DNA of 12,292 bases from CAYYFV01 sp964451705 (GTDB lineage Bacteria; Patescibacteriota; Gracilibacteria; UBA1369; GCA-2718715), in assembly GCA_964451705.1 (NCBI GenBank), contig CAYVIV010000029.1, positions 1-12,292 of the forward strand. Reading direction: 5' to 3'. The position numbers and the translations under genes are program-made. Position 1 is the stretch's first letter; the number at the start of each line of letters is the position of its first letter. Shown here in pieces: positions 1 through 7,312 of the stretch. The notes beneath the pieces are model-generated. The model did not search any database. It was not told where the DNA came from and saw nothing but the letters and a program-made list of their open reading frames with translations.

Positions 1-1
1 A

Positions 2-565
2 ATGATAAAAATTGGTGAAAAATTACCCTCTTTAAGCCTAGAGGCCTTTCAAAACAATCAAATTAACACAATTAATCTCGATGACACTAAGGGTAAATAC
101 CTAGTACTAATCTTCTACCCGGCAGACTTTACTTTTATCTGCCCAACAGAACTTGCCGAGGCTGCAGACTTATATGAAGACTTCAAAAAGGAAGGAGCAG
201 AACTCATGAGCGTCTCTACAGATACTGCCTTTGTCCATAAAGCCTGGCATGATAACTCTGAGTCCATCAAAAAAATTAAATATCCTATGCTTGCAGACCC
301 AACAGGACAACTCTGTAGAGCATTGGGCACGCTTATAGAGTCAGAAGGGCTCTCATTGCGTGGTAGCTTTATTTTCGACCCACAGGGCAATCTCAAGTGC
401 TACGAACTGCACGACAACTCTATTGGCAGAAGTGCCATGGAGCTTCTCAGAAAACTCCAAGCAACCAAATTTACAGACGAAAACCCAGGTTTAGTCTGCC
501 CAGCCAGTTGGAAACCAGGTAAAGGCACCCTAAAACCAGGTGTAGACCTAATAGGCAAAATCTAA
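2..565 (+). CDS. ahpC: Alkyl hydroperoxide reductase subunit C (typical 2-Cys peroxiredoxin)
   Basis: Thiol peroxidase that reduces H2O2, organic hydroperoxides and peroxynitrite in the cytoplasm. The peroxidatic cysteine is Cys47 in FYPADFTFICPTE, with Thr44 and Arg120 completing the usual active site. The resolving cysteine is Cys166 in LVCPASWKPG. The protein is 187 aa and ends in DLIGKI, matching the length and tail of Escherichia coli AhpC, so it is full length. Two further cysteines (105, 133) lie outside the catalytic pair. The ATG is the second base of the window, so its ribosome binding site, promoter and any reductase partner (AhpF or a thioredoxin system) lie outside; no ahpF is seen here. 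The gene converges on metG and shares a hairpin terminator with it. The family is certain; the physiological reductant is unknown. Confidence 0.96.
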   Translation: MIKIGEKLPSLSLEAFQNNQINTINLDDTKGKYLVLIFYPADFTFICPTELAEAADLYEDFKKEGAELMSVSTDTAFVHKAWHDNSESIKKIKYPMLADPTGQLCRALGTLIESEGLSLRGSFIFDPQGNLKCYELHDNSIGRSAMELLRKLQATKFTDENPGLVCPASWKPGKGTLKPGVDLIGKI

Positions 566-590
566 GTGAATTTCAAGCTCTAGTTCAATC

Positions 591-620
591 AATAAAAGAC
601 TCATATATGGGTCTTTTATT
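591..620. terminator. Bidirectional intrinsic terminator between ahpC and metG
   Basis: Perfect 10-bp inverted repeat AATAAAAGAC (591-600) / GTCTTTTATT (611-620). It extends inward by a T-G wobble, C-G and A-T pair to leave a four-base loop at 604-607. The arms supply a T-rich run on either strand, so it can end both convergent transcripts. The metG stop codon starts at the very next base (621). Confidence 0.85.
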
Positions 621-2099
621 TTAAACTTCTACCCGCGGAAAAAGCACAGTAGCATCTGATAGCTTATGTCCACTCTCAAATTTTGAATCAAAATCCTTGA
701 GGCCCAACATCTTCAAAACCTGCTGACTTTTATTTGGAATAAAAGGCGCTAATAGAATATTCACCCTCCGAATACCCTCTAATAAATTAGCTAGGACTAT
801 CTCTAACTCCTGTGTTTTAGACTCCTTGTTCAAAGCCCAAGGCTTTTTGTCCTCTACATATTGGTTTAAGCTACTCGCAAAGTGCATAATTGTTTCAGTA
901 ACTTTTTTTAAGTCAAAGTCATCAAAAGCCTCAGCTATAATTCTTTGAGTATCCACAAATTCATTTTCAAACTCAAACTCCTTTAAAGCCACTACACTAC
1001 CATTTAGGTATCGGTTAGTCATAGAGACAGTTCGGTTAAGCAAATTACCAAAATTGTTAGCCAATTCGCTTTCATAAACCACTTGAAAACGCTGCAGATC
1101 GAAATCGCCATCTTCTCCCGTTGGAATCTCTCTGCATAAGAAGTAACGCAAAGCATCTAAACCATAAATATCTTTAACTTCATATGGGTCGACAATATTG
1201 CCTAATGACTTACTCATTTTGACACCATCCTTGGTAATCATACCATGAACAAAAATTTTATTCGGAATAGACAAACCCATACTCATAAGCATACATGGCC
1301 AGTAAATAGCATGAAACTTCAGAATGTCCTTGCCAATCACATGATGACTAGCCGACCAGTAATCATCTAAAACAGAGTTAATTTGCAAGCCAGTGAGATA
1401 GTTTGTTAAGGCGTCACTCCAAACATACATTACATGCTCTGGATCATTTGGTACGGGTATCCCCCAATCCAAACTAGCTTTCGGTCTAGAAAAGCTCACG
1501 TCATGCAGTCCATCTTTGACTATATTAATAATTTCCTTAGCTCTGTACTCCGGCAATATCTTTAGCTCACCAGACTCCAATAGCTTAAGTAGCTTATCTT
1601 GATACTTTGATAACTTAAAAAAATAATTATCTTCCTTAACTTTCACAGGTGGCACACCATAATGTGGCACATTTCCATTCTCATCCAAGTCCTTTTCTAA
1701 AATAAAGCTTTCTGATCCAACACAGTACAAGCCTTCATAAGAGTCTTTGTAAATATCGCCTGCAGCCACCATCTTAAGCCACCACTCTTGTGCAAATTTT
1801 TTATGCAAGTCATCTGTGGTTCTTATAAAGTAGTCATTTGAATAATCAAAATCCAGATTCATTTTCCGAAAATACTCCGATGTCTCATCTACAAATGCTT
1901 GCACGCTCATATCACTAGCTTGAGCCTTTTGTTTAACCTTAAGACCATGTTCATCTGTACCGGTTAAAAAGAAGGTCTTATCTCCTCTAAGTCTATGATA
2001 TCTCGCATATACATCTGCTAATAAATTCTCAAAACAGTGCCCAATATGCGGCTTAGCATTAGCATAATGAATCGCCGTCGTCACATAAAACTTACCCAT
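621..2099 (-). CDS. metG: Methionyl-tRNA synthetase
   Basis: Class Ia aminoacyl-tRNA synthetase that charges tRNA-Met, including the initiator, in the cytoplasm. The 492-aa protein has the HIGH signature at residues 18-21 (KPHIGHCFEN), LTGTDEHG near 45-52, and KMSKS at 294-298 (GVKMSKSLGNIVDP). The alpha-helical anticodon-binding domain follows, with a typical EDKKPWAL segment. It ends at VLFPRVEV, so it lacks the extra C-terminal tRNA-binding/dimerisation domain of longer MetRS. The zinc knuckle in the connective peptide looks degenerate: only Cys126 and His146 remain where Thermus-type enzymes have three cysteines and a histidine. The ATG has no clear Shine-Dalgarno. The gene lies 58 bp downstream of a hypothetical ORF on the same strand, with a weak promoter-like sequence in the gap. 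Confidence 0.97.
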   Translation of the reverse strand: MGKFYVTTAIHYANAKPHIGHCFENLLADVYARYHRLRGDKTFFLTGTDEHGLKVKQKAQASDMSVQAFVDETSEYFRKMNLDFDYSNDYFIRTTDDLHKKFAQEWWLKMVAAGDIYKDSYEGLYCVGSESFILEKDLDENGNVPHYGVPPVKVKEDNYFFKLSKYQDKLLKLLESGELKILPEYRAKEIINIVKDGLHDVSFSRPKASLDWGIPVPNDPEHVMYVWSDALTNYLTGLQINSVLDDYWSASHHVIGKDILKFHAIYWPCMLMSMGLSIPNKIFVHGMITKDGVKMSKSLGNIVDPYEVKDIYGLDALRYFLCREIPTGEDGDFDLQRFQVVYESELANNFGNLLNRTVSMTNRYLNGSVVALKEFEFENEFVDTQRIIAEAFDDFDLKKVTETIMHFASSLNQYVEDKKPWALNKESKTQELEIVLANLLEGIRRVNILLAPFIPNKSQQVLKMLGLKDFDSKFESGHKLSDATVLFPRVEV

Positions 2100-2121
2100 A
2101 GATTAAATTAAACCTACAAGC

Positions 2122-2150
2122 AAATTAGCATTTTCTCTAGCGATTCTCAA
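2122..2150 (-). promoter_or_regulatory. Possible metG promoter
   Basis: On the minus strand, TTGAGA (2145-2150) and TAATTT (2122-2127) are separated by 17 bp. The -35 matches consensus at five of six positions and the -10 only at three. Predicted start near 2115 gives a leader of about 16 nt, similar to other genes here. Read-through from the upstream hypothetical gene is equally possible. Confidence 0.3.
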
Positions 2151-2157
2151 GCACTAT

Positions 2158-2784
2158 CTACAAACTAACAGGAGGTTTCAATTTCAAGTTTATATAACCT
2201 CGCCTTGCAGATGGGGTGGAAATACGGCGGTATCTGGCAAGGCGATTATCAGCATCTAATTTAAAAAAAACTCCAGCAAAGCTACGATTAACTGCTACAG
2301 GACTAAAAACAATCTTATCACTACATATACAAACTGCATCATTGCCTATCTCAATCTCTAAAAACAAAGTAATTCTAAAGACCGCCAGTTTTTGTGTGTA
2401 ATTGTTAGTATCTGCATTAGATTTAAGCACAGATTCTAAGACCCATTCCAAAACCTCATCTTGCGAGTAAGATTCTGGATTGGTACGATATACAACAATA
2501 AAGTCGATAACCTGATTCAAAACAGGATTTAACTCACTCAAGTCCTCTAAGGTTTCAAATATTTTAAGGCTCTGACCTTCAGACAAGGCCCTACTTAGCG
2601 AAAGTTCCGATTCAGAATTTTGACCATCTTTTCGTAAATGTAGTCCTAGTGGCAAATCTGATACAGAAGCAGGGGTCGGTTCAAAAAACTCATCTAGAGT
2701 ACCAAGGGAGTTATCTATGGTGCTAGCTTCATCTTGCATAGGCAGGTCTAATCCCAACTGACAGTCTGCTTTTCTCTGATTCAT
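2158..2784 (-). CDS. Hypothetical protein, acidic N-terminal half and basic tail
   Basis: A 208-aa soluble protein that I do not recognise. Roughly the first 90 residues are acidic, rich in Ser, Leu, Asp and Glu, and likely disordered. The second half alternates hydrophobic and charged residues like a folded domain (for example VLNQVIDFIVVYRTNPESY and KLAVFRITLFLEIEIG). The tail is basic (RYRRISTPSARRGYINLKLK). There is no signal peptide or membrane segment. I chose the ATG at 2784; a TTG three codons upstream (2793) would give 211 aa but adds little. The chosen ATG sits about 23 nt from the start predicted by the promoter at 2814-2841. The gene precedes metG by 58 bp and may be co-transcribed with it. 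Function unknown; a basic tail could bind nucleic acid, but that is speculation. Confidence 0.75.
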   Translation of the reverse strand: MNQRKADCQLGLDLPMQDEASTIDNSLGTLDEFFEPTPASVSDLPLGLHLRKDGQNSESELSLSRALSEGQSLKIFETLEDLSELNPVLNQVIDFIVVYRTNPESYSQDEVLEWVLESVLKSNADTNNYTQKLAVFRITLFLEIEIGNDAVCICSDKIVFSPVAVNRSFAGVFFKLDADNRLARYRRISTPSARRGYINLKLKPPVSL

Positions 2785-2813
2785 AAAATTCAATTAAATT
2801 TCATAACTGCAAA

Positions 2814-2841
2814 ACCATATCACCCTTTTAGAATAAATCAA
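2814..2841 (-). promoter_or_regulatory. Putative promoter of the 2158-2784 gene
   Basis: Minus-strand TTGATT (2836-2841) and TATGGT (2814-2819), spacer 16 bp, four of six consensus matches in each box. It predicts a start near 2807 and a 23-nt leader to the ATG at 2784. Confidence 0.4.
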
Positions 2842-2862
2842 GAGCATGAAAACAAAGGGGTT

Positions 2863-2892
2863 TTGACAAAATATAAAAAAGTGATAAACAAT
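2863..2892 (+). promoter_or_regulatory. Consensus -35 box with weak -10, for the candidate small RNA
   Basis: TTGACA at 2863-2868 is a perfect sigma70 -35 hexamer and the only one seen in a non-coding stretch of this window. The best -10 is AACAAT (2887-2892, spacer 18, four of six matches); TAAACA (2885-2890, spacer 16) is an alternative. It fires into a region without a convincing protein-coding gene and diverges from the promoter at 2814-2841. Confidence 0.4.
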
Positions 2893-2898
2893 AGATAG

Positions 2899-3030
2899 TA
2901 ATATAGAGGTATCCAAAACAAAATACAAACAATCGAAACTCGCCGCATAAGCTCTAAGCATTTTTACCACGGTGTTTTAGCATATCTTATTTAAACCTTC
3001 TAGATCTAGCACCTAGCCAGATCATTTTTG
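2899..3030 (+). ncRNA. Candidate structured small RNA upstream of typA (about 130 nt)
   Basis: Three independent signals line up. There is a TTGACA promoter just upstream, a hairpin-plus-T-run terminator at 3003-3029, and internal complementarity between. A possible closing stem pairs TAGAGGT (2904-2910) with ACCTTCTA (2995-3002), seven pairs with one bulged T, and would stack directly on the terminator hairpin. Inside, ATAAG (2947-2951) pairs with CTTAT (2986-2990) and encloses CTAA (2954-2957) / TTAG (2977-2980). The stretch 2911-2946 is A/C-rich and looks single-stranded. No start codon opens more than a few codons. It does not resemble tmRNA, SRP RNA, RNase P RNA or a riboswitch that I know. 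The 5' end is approximate. Long-range pairs in AT-rich DNA can arise by chance. Confidence 0.4.
3003..3029 (+). terminator. Intrinsic terminator ending the candidate small RNA
   Basis: The stem GATCTAGC (3003-3010) / GCCAGATC (3016-3023) has seven pairs and one A-C mismatch, with loop ACCTA, followed by ATTTTT (3024-3029). There is no matching T-run on the minus strand, so it works in the + direction only. No protein gene ends nearby on this strand, which implies a separate short transcript. Confidence 0.6.
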
Positions 3031-3325
3031 TATTACTCTAATTTAAACATATGAAATTTTAATTTTACAATAGTACCTATCTGTAACTCTGAGTCAACAG
3101 ACAGCCAAATTATGGATCTTCAAACTGGATACAACAACATTCATACAAATTCACAAAACTGCGAAAATCACAACAGACCAAACCTCAAACTCAAACAAAG
3201 CATTGCATCAAATCATATCCACAGATTATTAAAACTCACAAAAACTGCAAAATAGATCCATTTAAGCTCTTACATAAAAGCACCACAGCCAACTACCCAA
3301 AATCCCCCTAAAATAGCTAAAAGGC
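3031..3325. other. Intergenic stretch between the small-RNA terminator and the typA promoter
   Basis: The + strand is A/C-rich and G-poor. It contains no recognisable RNA gene and no repeat longer than a few bases. TACAAT (3066-3071) resembles a -10 but has no good -35. The only ORF of note is the 47-codon frame at 3112-3255, listed separately. Confidence 0.5.
3112..3255 (+). CDS. Small ORF, 47 aa, doubtful
   Basis: The frame runs from ATG at 3112 to TAG at 3253. The product is rich in Asn, His and Lys, with a basic C-terminal half (NLKLKQSIASNHIHRLLKLTK). It has no Shine-Dalgarno and no convincing promoter. The local + strand is T-poor, which lowers the stop-codon rate, so a frame of this length can occur by chance. 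I do not recognise the sequence. It is listed because it is the longest frame in the 590-bp gap before typA. Confidence 0.18.
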   Translation: MDLQTGYNNIHTNSQNCENHNRPNLKLKQSIASNHIHRLLKLTKTAK

Positions 3326-3353
3326 TTGCTATATCCGTAATTTTGGGTATAAT
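3326..3353 (+). promoter_or_regulatory. typA promoter
   Basis: TTGCTA (3326-3331), a 16-bp spacer and a perfect TATAAT (3348-3353). It predicts a start near 3360 and a leader of about 15 nt. AGGA lies immediately before the ATG, too close for normal Shine-Dalgarno use. Confidence 0.65.
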
Positions 3354-3374
3354 CAGCACAATTAATATTTAGGA

Positions 3375-5174
3375 ATGCAAATATATAACATTGCGATTGT
3401 CGCCCACGTAGACCACGGTAAAACAACCCTAGTTGACTCCTTACTTAAAGCCTCAGATGACTACCAAGCACATAGAGAGCTTGAGGAGCGTGCTATGGAC
3501 TCATTTGACCAGGAAAAAGAACGTGGAATTACCATCTACGCCAAAAACGCCTCAATCACATACAAAGGCAACAAAATCAATATTGTCGATACTCCAGGAC
3601 ATGCCGACTTTGGCTCCGAAGTAGAACGTGTTTTAAGAACTGTCGATGCTGTCATGTTAGTTGTCGACGCTTTCGAAGGCCCAATGCCACAAACCAAGTT
3701 TGTGCTCAAGAAATCATTGGAGCTAGGTCACAAAGTTATAGTTTGCGTAAATAAAATAGACAAACCCATGGCTCGCCCAGATACAGTTGTCGATTTAACA
3801 TTCGATTTATTCGATAAACTCGGTGCCAGCGAACAACAGTTAGACTTTCCATACTTATACGCTGTAGCCAGAGATGGCGTTGCCGTGCGTAACCTAGACG
3901 ACGAGCAAAAAGACATCACTCCACTATTAGACATGCTACTTGAAGAAGTTCAACCAGCAACCCAAAACATCGACACAGACTTCTTAATGCAACCAGCTAG
4001 CCTAGCCTACGACAACTACCTTGGTAGAATTGCCGTCGGTAGAGTGTACTCAGGTGAGCTTACAGCCAATTCAGAGGTTACAGTCATAACTCCAGAAGGC
4101 GAAAAACGCAGCCGAAAAGTCAGTAAAATCTTTACATTCCAAGGCATGCAAAAGGTAGAAAGCCCCAAAGCTTCTGCAGGAGACATTGTAGCAATTGCAG
4201 GTATTGAAGATATTTTTGTTTCAGAAACGATTACAAACAATCCAGAACAACAACCTCTTAAGGCCATTAATGTCGACCCACCAGCTTTGGCAATCGAATT
4301 TATGGTCAATGATTCACCACTTGCAGGCCGCGAGGGTAAATTTGTAACATCTAGGCATATTCTCGATAGGTTAGAACGCGAGCTCGAAACAAATGTAGGG
4401 CTCAAAATAGAGCGTAAAGCTAATAGTGATGCTATTAAAGTTTATGGGCGTGGCGAAATGCATATTGCAGTACTCATAGAATCCATGCGACGCGAAGGCT
4501 TTGAACTCCAAATCTCTCAGCCAGAAGTTATCATGCAAGAAATAGATGGCAAGAAGCAAGAACCAGTAGAAAATGTTGTTATAAATGTCCCAGACGAAAT
4601 GGCTGGCAGCATTATAGAAGCACTCTCAAAAAGAAAAGGTGTCATGCAAAACATGATCTCTGAAAATGGTCAAACTACCTTAGAATTTATAGCCCCAACT
4701 CGTGGCTTATTAGGGTTTAGATCCCTATTTATTCTCCTAACCAGAGGCGAAGGCACTTTTTACCATTCTTTTTCTCATTTCGAAGCTTATATGGGAACCA
4801 TCGAAAAACGCCAAGTGGGCTCCATGATCTCCCAAGAGTCTGGAACTGCAGTCGGCTTTGCCTTATATAACCTACAGTCAAGAGGTCCTATCTTTATAGA
4901 CCCAGGCACCGAAGTCTACGAAGGCATGATTATAGGTGAACACAACCAAGGTACAGACCTGACAGTTAACCCACTTAAAGGTAAAAAACTTACCAACGTG
5001 CGTGCCTCTGGCTCCGACGATGCCATTGCCCTCATACCACCGATAGACATTACTCTCGAAAAAGCTATAGAGTACATTCAAGCCGATGAATATGCAGAAA
5101 TTACTCCAAGTCAAATCAGACTCCGCAAAAGATACCTCAAAGAACACGAGCGCAAGCGCAATGCCAAGGGCTAA
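3375..5174 (+). CDS. typA: Translational GTPase TypA/BipA
   Basis: Ribosome-associated GTPase of the EF-G/LepA superfamily, linked to 50S subunit assembly and stress or low-temperature growth. The 599 aa is close to the E. coli length (607). G1 is AHVDHGKT (residues 10-17), switch/G2 RGITI, G3 DTPGH (72-76), and G4 NKID (126-129). The beta-barrel domain II, two alpha/beta domains (EMHIAVLIESMRREGFELQ and TRGLLGFRSLFILLTRGEG) and the BipA-specific C-terminus ending in LRKRYLKEHERKR all follow in order. The start is set by MQIYNIAIVAHVDHGK, which matches the family N-terminus, and by a good promoter 22 nt upstream. The gene stands alone on the + strand and converges on the 259-aa hypothetical gene, with 42 bp between stop codons. 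No key residue is missing. Confidence 0.97.
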   Translation: MQIYNIAIVAHVDHGKTTLVDSLLKASDDYQAHRELEERAMDSFDQEKERGITIYAKNASITYKGNKINIVDTPGHADFGSEVERVLRTVDAVMLVVDAFEGPMPQTKFVLKKSLELGHKVIVCVNKIDKPMARPDTVVDLTFDLFDKLGASEQQLDFPYLYAVARDGVAVRNLDDEQKDITPLLDMLLEEVQPATQNIDTDFLMQPASLAYDNYLGRIAVGRVYSGELTANSEVTVITPEGEKRSRKVSKIFTFQGMQKVESPKASAGDIVAIAGIEDIFVSETITNNPEQQPLKAINVDPPALAIEFMVNDSPLAGREGKFVTSRHILDRLERELETNVGLKIERKANSDAIKVYGRGEMHIAVLIESMRREGFELQISQPEVIMQEIDGKKQEPVENVVINVPDEMAGSIIEALSKRKGVMQNMISENGQTTLEFIAPTRGLLGFRSLFILLTRGEGTFYHSFSHFEAYMGTIEKRQVGSMISQESGTAVGFALYNLQSRGPIFIDPGTEVYEGMIIGEHNQGTDLTVNPLKGKKLTNVRASGSDDAIALIPPIDITLEKAIEYIQADEYAEITPSQIRLRKRYLKEHERKRNAKG

Positions 5175-5216
5175 CCCACAACCAAAAAAACTCAGCAACT
5201 ATAAGCTCGCATAAGA

Positions 5217-5996
5217 TCACTCCCGAACCTCATCTACTAAACTTTGCTGCACAAACCAGTTAGAAAAATTTTTAATACTCGCAACACCCAATCTCAAGTC
5301 GGACTCCAAAAATCTCCTACCAAAAAATTCATACAAACCCCGATTGACTGTAAGCTCTGGTGCATCTGGAGTTTGCATATCTCCAAAAGAATTTAAATGG
5401 CTTTCTAGCTCCTTATAGTCACAAAATTGACTATCTGCAATCACCTTAAGCTGATACAAAGCCTCCAAAGTTAAACAGACATCTAAAACAAAGTGTGTAG
5501 ATACTATATTATCATACAACAAGCATAGTTCCGCCGGCACAAATCTAGTTTGAAATTCAAAAATAACGCTAGATATAGTCTCAATCAAAAACCTTCGCTT
5601 AAAATGTAATGAGTTTTGTTGCAAGGTCGATCTATCAATGTAAGCTCCAAAACATGATTCCAGTTCAGACAAATCAAAACCACTTAAAAAAAATAGCTTT
5701 GAATTTTCATTCAAAGCTACTATAGATTGCCAAGATACATCTTGCTGTTGCACGTCCTTGGGTTTAGTGAATTTATCTAAACAGACAGTGTATTTGTAAT
5801 ATTCAAGCTGACGCTGCTCTAATACCTGTACTACCTTTGCAAAACCTGCTTTCACCTCATGAACCACTGCATCTAACCTACTAGCCAAGATCGATTCCTC
5901 CAAACTTACAGAGTATAGTTTATGCTTTCTCTCAAAACATTGCCGAAAAAAAGGCTCAGTAGAAAAAGTTCTTAAATCCCTCTCTAAAAAATGCAT
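5217..5996 (-). CDS. Hypothetical protein, predominantly helical
   Basis: A 259-aa soluble protein of unknown function. It appears mostly alpha-helical, with leucine-, glutamate- and aromatic-rich stretches (for example AVVHEVKAGFAKVVQVLEQRQ and VLDVCLTLEALYQLKVIADS). No signal peptide, membrane segment or catalytic motif is recognisable. The ATG at 5996 lies about 19 nt from the start predicted by a good promoter at 6022-6050; GGA about 8 nt upstream could be a weak Shine-Dalgarno. It is the last gene of a minus-strand series, 59 bp after the MFS gene, whose end overlaps the promoter -35. It ends in TGA, the one UGA stop in this window, which argues against codes that reassign UGA. A T-run follows on the minus strand (5184-5190), without a clear hairpin. 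Probably a lineage-specific family. Confidence 0.8.
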   Translation of the reverse strand: MHFLERDLRTFSTEPFFRQCFERKHKLYSVSLEESILASRLDAVVHEVKAGFAKVVQVLEQRQLEYYKYTVCLDKFTKPKDVQQQDVSWQSIVALNENSKLFFLSGFDLSELESCFGAYIDRSTLQQNSLHFKRRFLIETISSVIFEFQTRFVPAELCLLYDNIVSTHFVLDVCLTLEALYQLKVIADSQFCDYKELESHLNSFGDMQTPDAPELTVNRGLYEFFGRRFLESDLRLGVASIKNFSNWFVQQSLVDEVRE

Positions 5997-6021
5997 AGAA
6001 CATCCGGATTAATACGCTCCA

Positions 6022-6050
6022 ACTATAATCCAAACAAGCAAATCAATCAA
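6022..6050 (-). promoter_or_regulatory. Promoter of the 5217-5996 gene
   Basis: Minus-strand TTGATT (6045-6050) and TATAGT (6022-6027) with an ideal 17-bp spacer; four and five of six consensus matches. Predicted leader about 19 nt. Confidence 0.55.
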
Positions 6051-6055
6051 GAATT

Positions 6056-7216
6056 TTAAAAAAGCACAAACAACCAAGAAGCTCCAGCTGCCACCAAAAA
6101 GCTAATACTTAAATTCGTAAACAAACACATTACAACTAAAACCAAGGCACCTGCAAGCGGCATAGTGATTTCGCGTATAATTACATATTCAATCAATTTT
6201 AAGCCTTTCTCCTCTAAACTAGCCACAGATTTTGAGTCCACATGGTTGGCTTTGTCATAAAATATAGCCTCAAAACCAATGTACATAAAACTACGCGTAC
6301 TACCATATATCGAGTCCACCAAATAAACCTGACCGGTAGTTGTCACAAACAAACGAGCAATCCAAACTAAAGAGTTCAAAATTGCCCCAAAACTCAAAGC
6401 CAGACGCCTTTTATAATCTGCAAATTTGGCCGCAAAATACACAAAAACCACAGAGAACAAGATAGATAGTGAAGAAATCAAACCTAGCTTAGAAAAATCG
6501 CTGACAATCTGAAAATACAAAAATATAGGCCATATCACTGTTGCCACAGTATGTTCAATTCCAAATCCAACAAAAGTTAACAAAGTTCTAAATCTCTTAC
6601 GCAAAGACAGCCTAGAGAAACCTAATTCAAAACTTTCAAAAATTTCTTTAGACAAAAACAAGGGCCAAACCGAAAACAACAATAAACAAAAGACCAAAGA
6701 ATATAAAACCTTAAAACCACTCACAAACAAAATCAATCCTCCAAGCACCGGCCCTAAAATCATAAACAACATAGAAAACACATAAAGTGCTCCAATTTGC
6801 ATGCCCCTATGTATTTTCTGGCTAGAACGAGCAAAATCCACATGATAACCAACCCAATATAATGCATTATGAATCCCAAACAAACACGCAATCCAATAAA
6901 TTGAAATATTTAAGACTGGCAAGTAATAAAGTGCCAAGTAATACAGGATTAAAAAGGACATACTAAACAAAATAGCATGTTTCAACCCAAATTTTGCCAC
7001 AGTCTTGGCCGCTGCCACTACAAACAAAGCATGTACAATCCGTACTACAGCATAATATATAAAAACTTGAACAAAACTATAACCCAAATTCACCAAATAT
7101 ATCGGTACAAAAATACTAACCATCGATATAGCAAAGGTTTTTAAAGCCATCGAAACATAAATTTCATTCAGCTCCCTACTCCCAAACACTTGCCACAGTC
7201 TGTGAACCTTCAACAT
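6056..7216 (-). CDS. Major facilitator superfamily-type membrane transporter
   Basis: A 386-aa integral membrane protein with about eleven or twelve hydrophobic segments: near residues 23-45, 49-70, 80-102, 104-126, two between 139 and 190, 212-238, 245-266 and 272-290, then three more to the C-terminus. It ends within its last membrane helix. A central positively charged loop (SLRKRFR, near 204-210) divides two bundles of six, as in the MFS fold. Lys/Arg-rich short loops (KFADYKRR) fit cytoplasmic sides. The N-terminus (ELNEIYVSMALKTFAIS, then IFVPIYLVNLGYS) resembles MFS proteins I associate with Patescibacteria. Substrate unknown. It follows the CDP-archaeol-synthase-like gene by 96 bp with no convincing promoter between, so the two are probably co-transcribed. 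The ATG at 7216 has no Shine-Dalgarno. Confidence 0.8.
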   Translation of the reverse strand: MLKVHRLWQVFGSRELNEIYVSMALKTFAISMVSIFVPIYLVNLGYSFVQVFIYYAVVRIVHALFVVAAAKTVAKFGLKHAILFSMSFLILYYLALYYLPVLNISIYWIACLFGIHNALYWVGYHVDFARSSQKIHRGMQIGALYVFSMLFMILGPVLGGLILFVSGFKVLYSLVFCLLLFSVWPLFLSKEIFESFELGFSRLSLRKRFRTLLTFVGFGIEHTVATVIWPIFLYFQIVSDFSKLGLISSLSILFSVVFVYFAAKFADYKRRLALSFGAILNSLVWIARLFVTTTGQVYLVDSIYGSTRSFMYIGFEAIFYDKANHVDSKSVASLEEKGLKLIEYVIIREITMPLAGALVLVVMCLFTNLSISFLVAAGASWLFVLF

Positions 7217-7223
7217 AATAAAA

Positions 7224-7239
7224 AACTTTTAAAAAAGTT
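7224..7239 (-). repeat. AT-only inverted repeat just upstream of the MFS start
   Basis: AACTTTT (7224-7230) and AAAAGTT (7233-7239) are perfect inverted copies. On the minus strand a short T-run and then the MFS ATG follow. The shape is that of a weak terminator, but the stem has only one G-C pair and little predicted stability, so it may be chance in AT-rich DNA. Confidence 0.3.
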
Positions 7240-7312
7240 AATAAACTCTCTCTGAAACAATTGTAACCGAATCATATTCATAGCAGCAAACAAAAATAAG
7301 ACGCATCGAATA

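Noticed and set aside
3000..3009. Palindrome CTAGATCTAG as an operator
   Set aside because: It is explained by overlap with the terminator stem starting at 3003, which has the better structural support.
4016..4405. Minus-strand 129-codon ORF inside typA
   Set aside because: Antisense shadow of a certain gene; Ser/Pro-rich translation without motifs. The same applies to the other minus frames inside typA (3728-3934, 4371-4559, 4878-5198).
5184..5190. T-run on the minus strand after the 5217-5996 gene, as a terminator
   Set aside because: Only three-base-pair stems could be drawn before it (AGC / GCT), so I do not call an intrinsic terminator. Convergent transcripts may still end here.
2..5996. 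Alternative genetic code (UGA as Gly or Trp)
   Set aside because: The genes translate full length under the standard code, tryptophans are encoded by TGG, and the 5217-5996 gene ends in TGA at a natural boundary.
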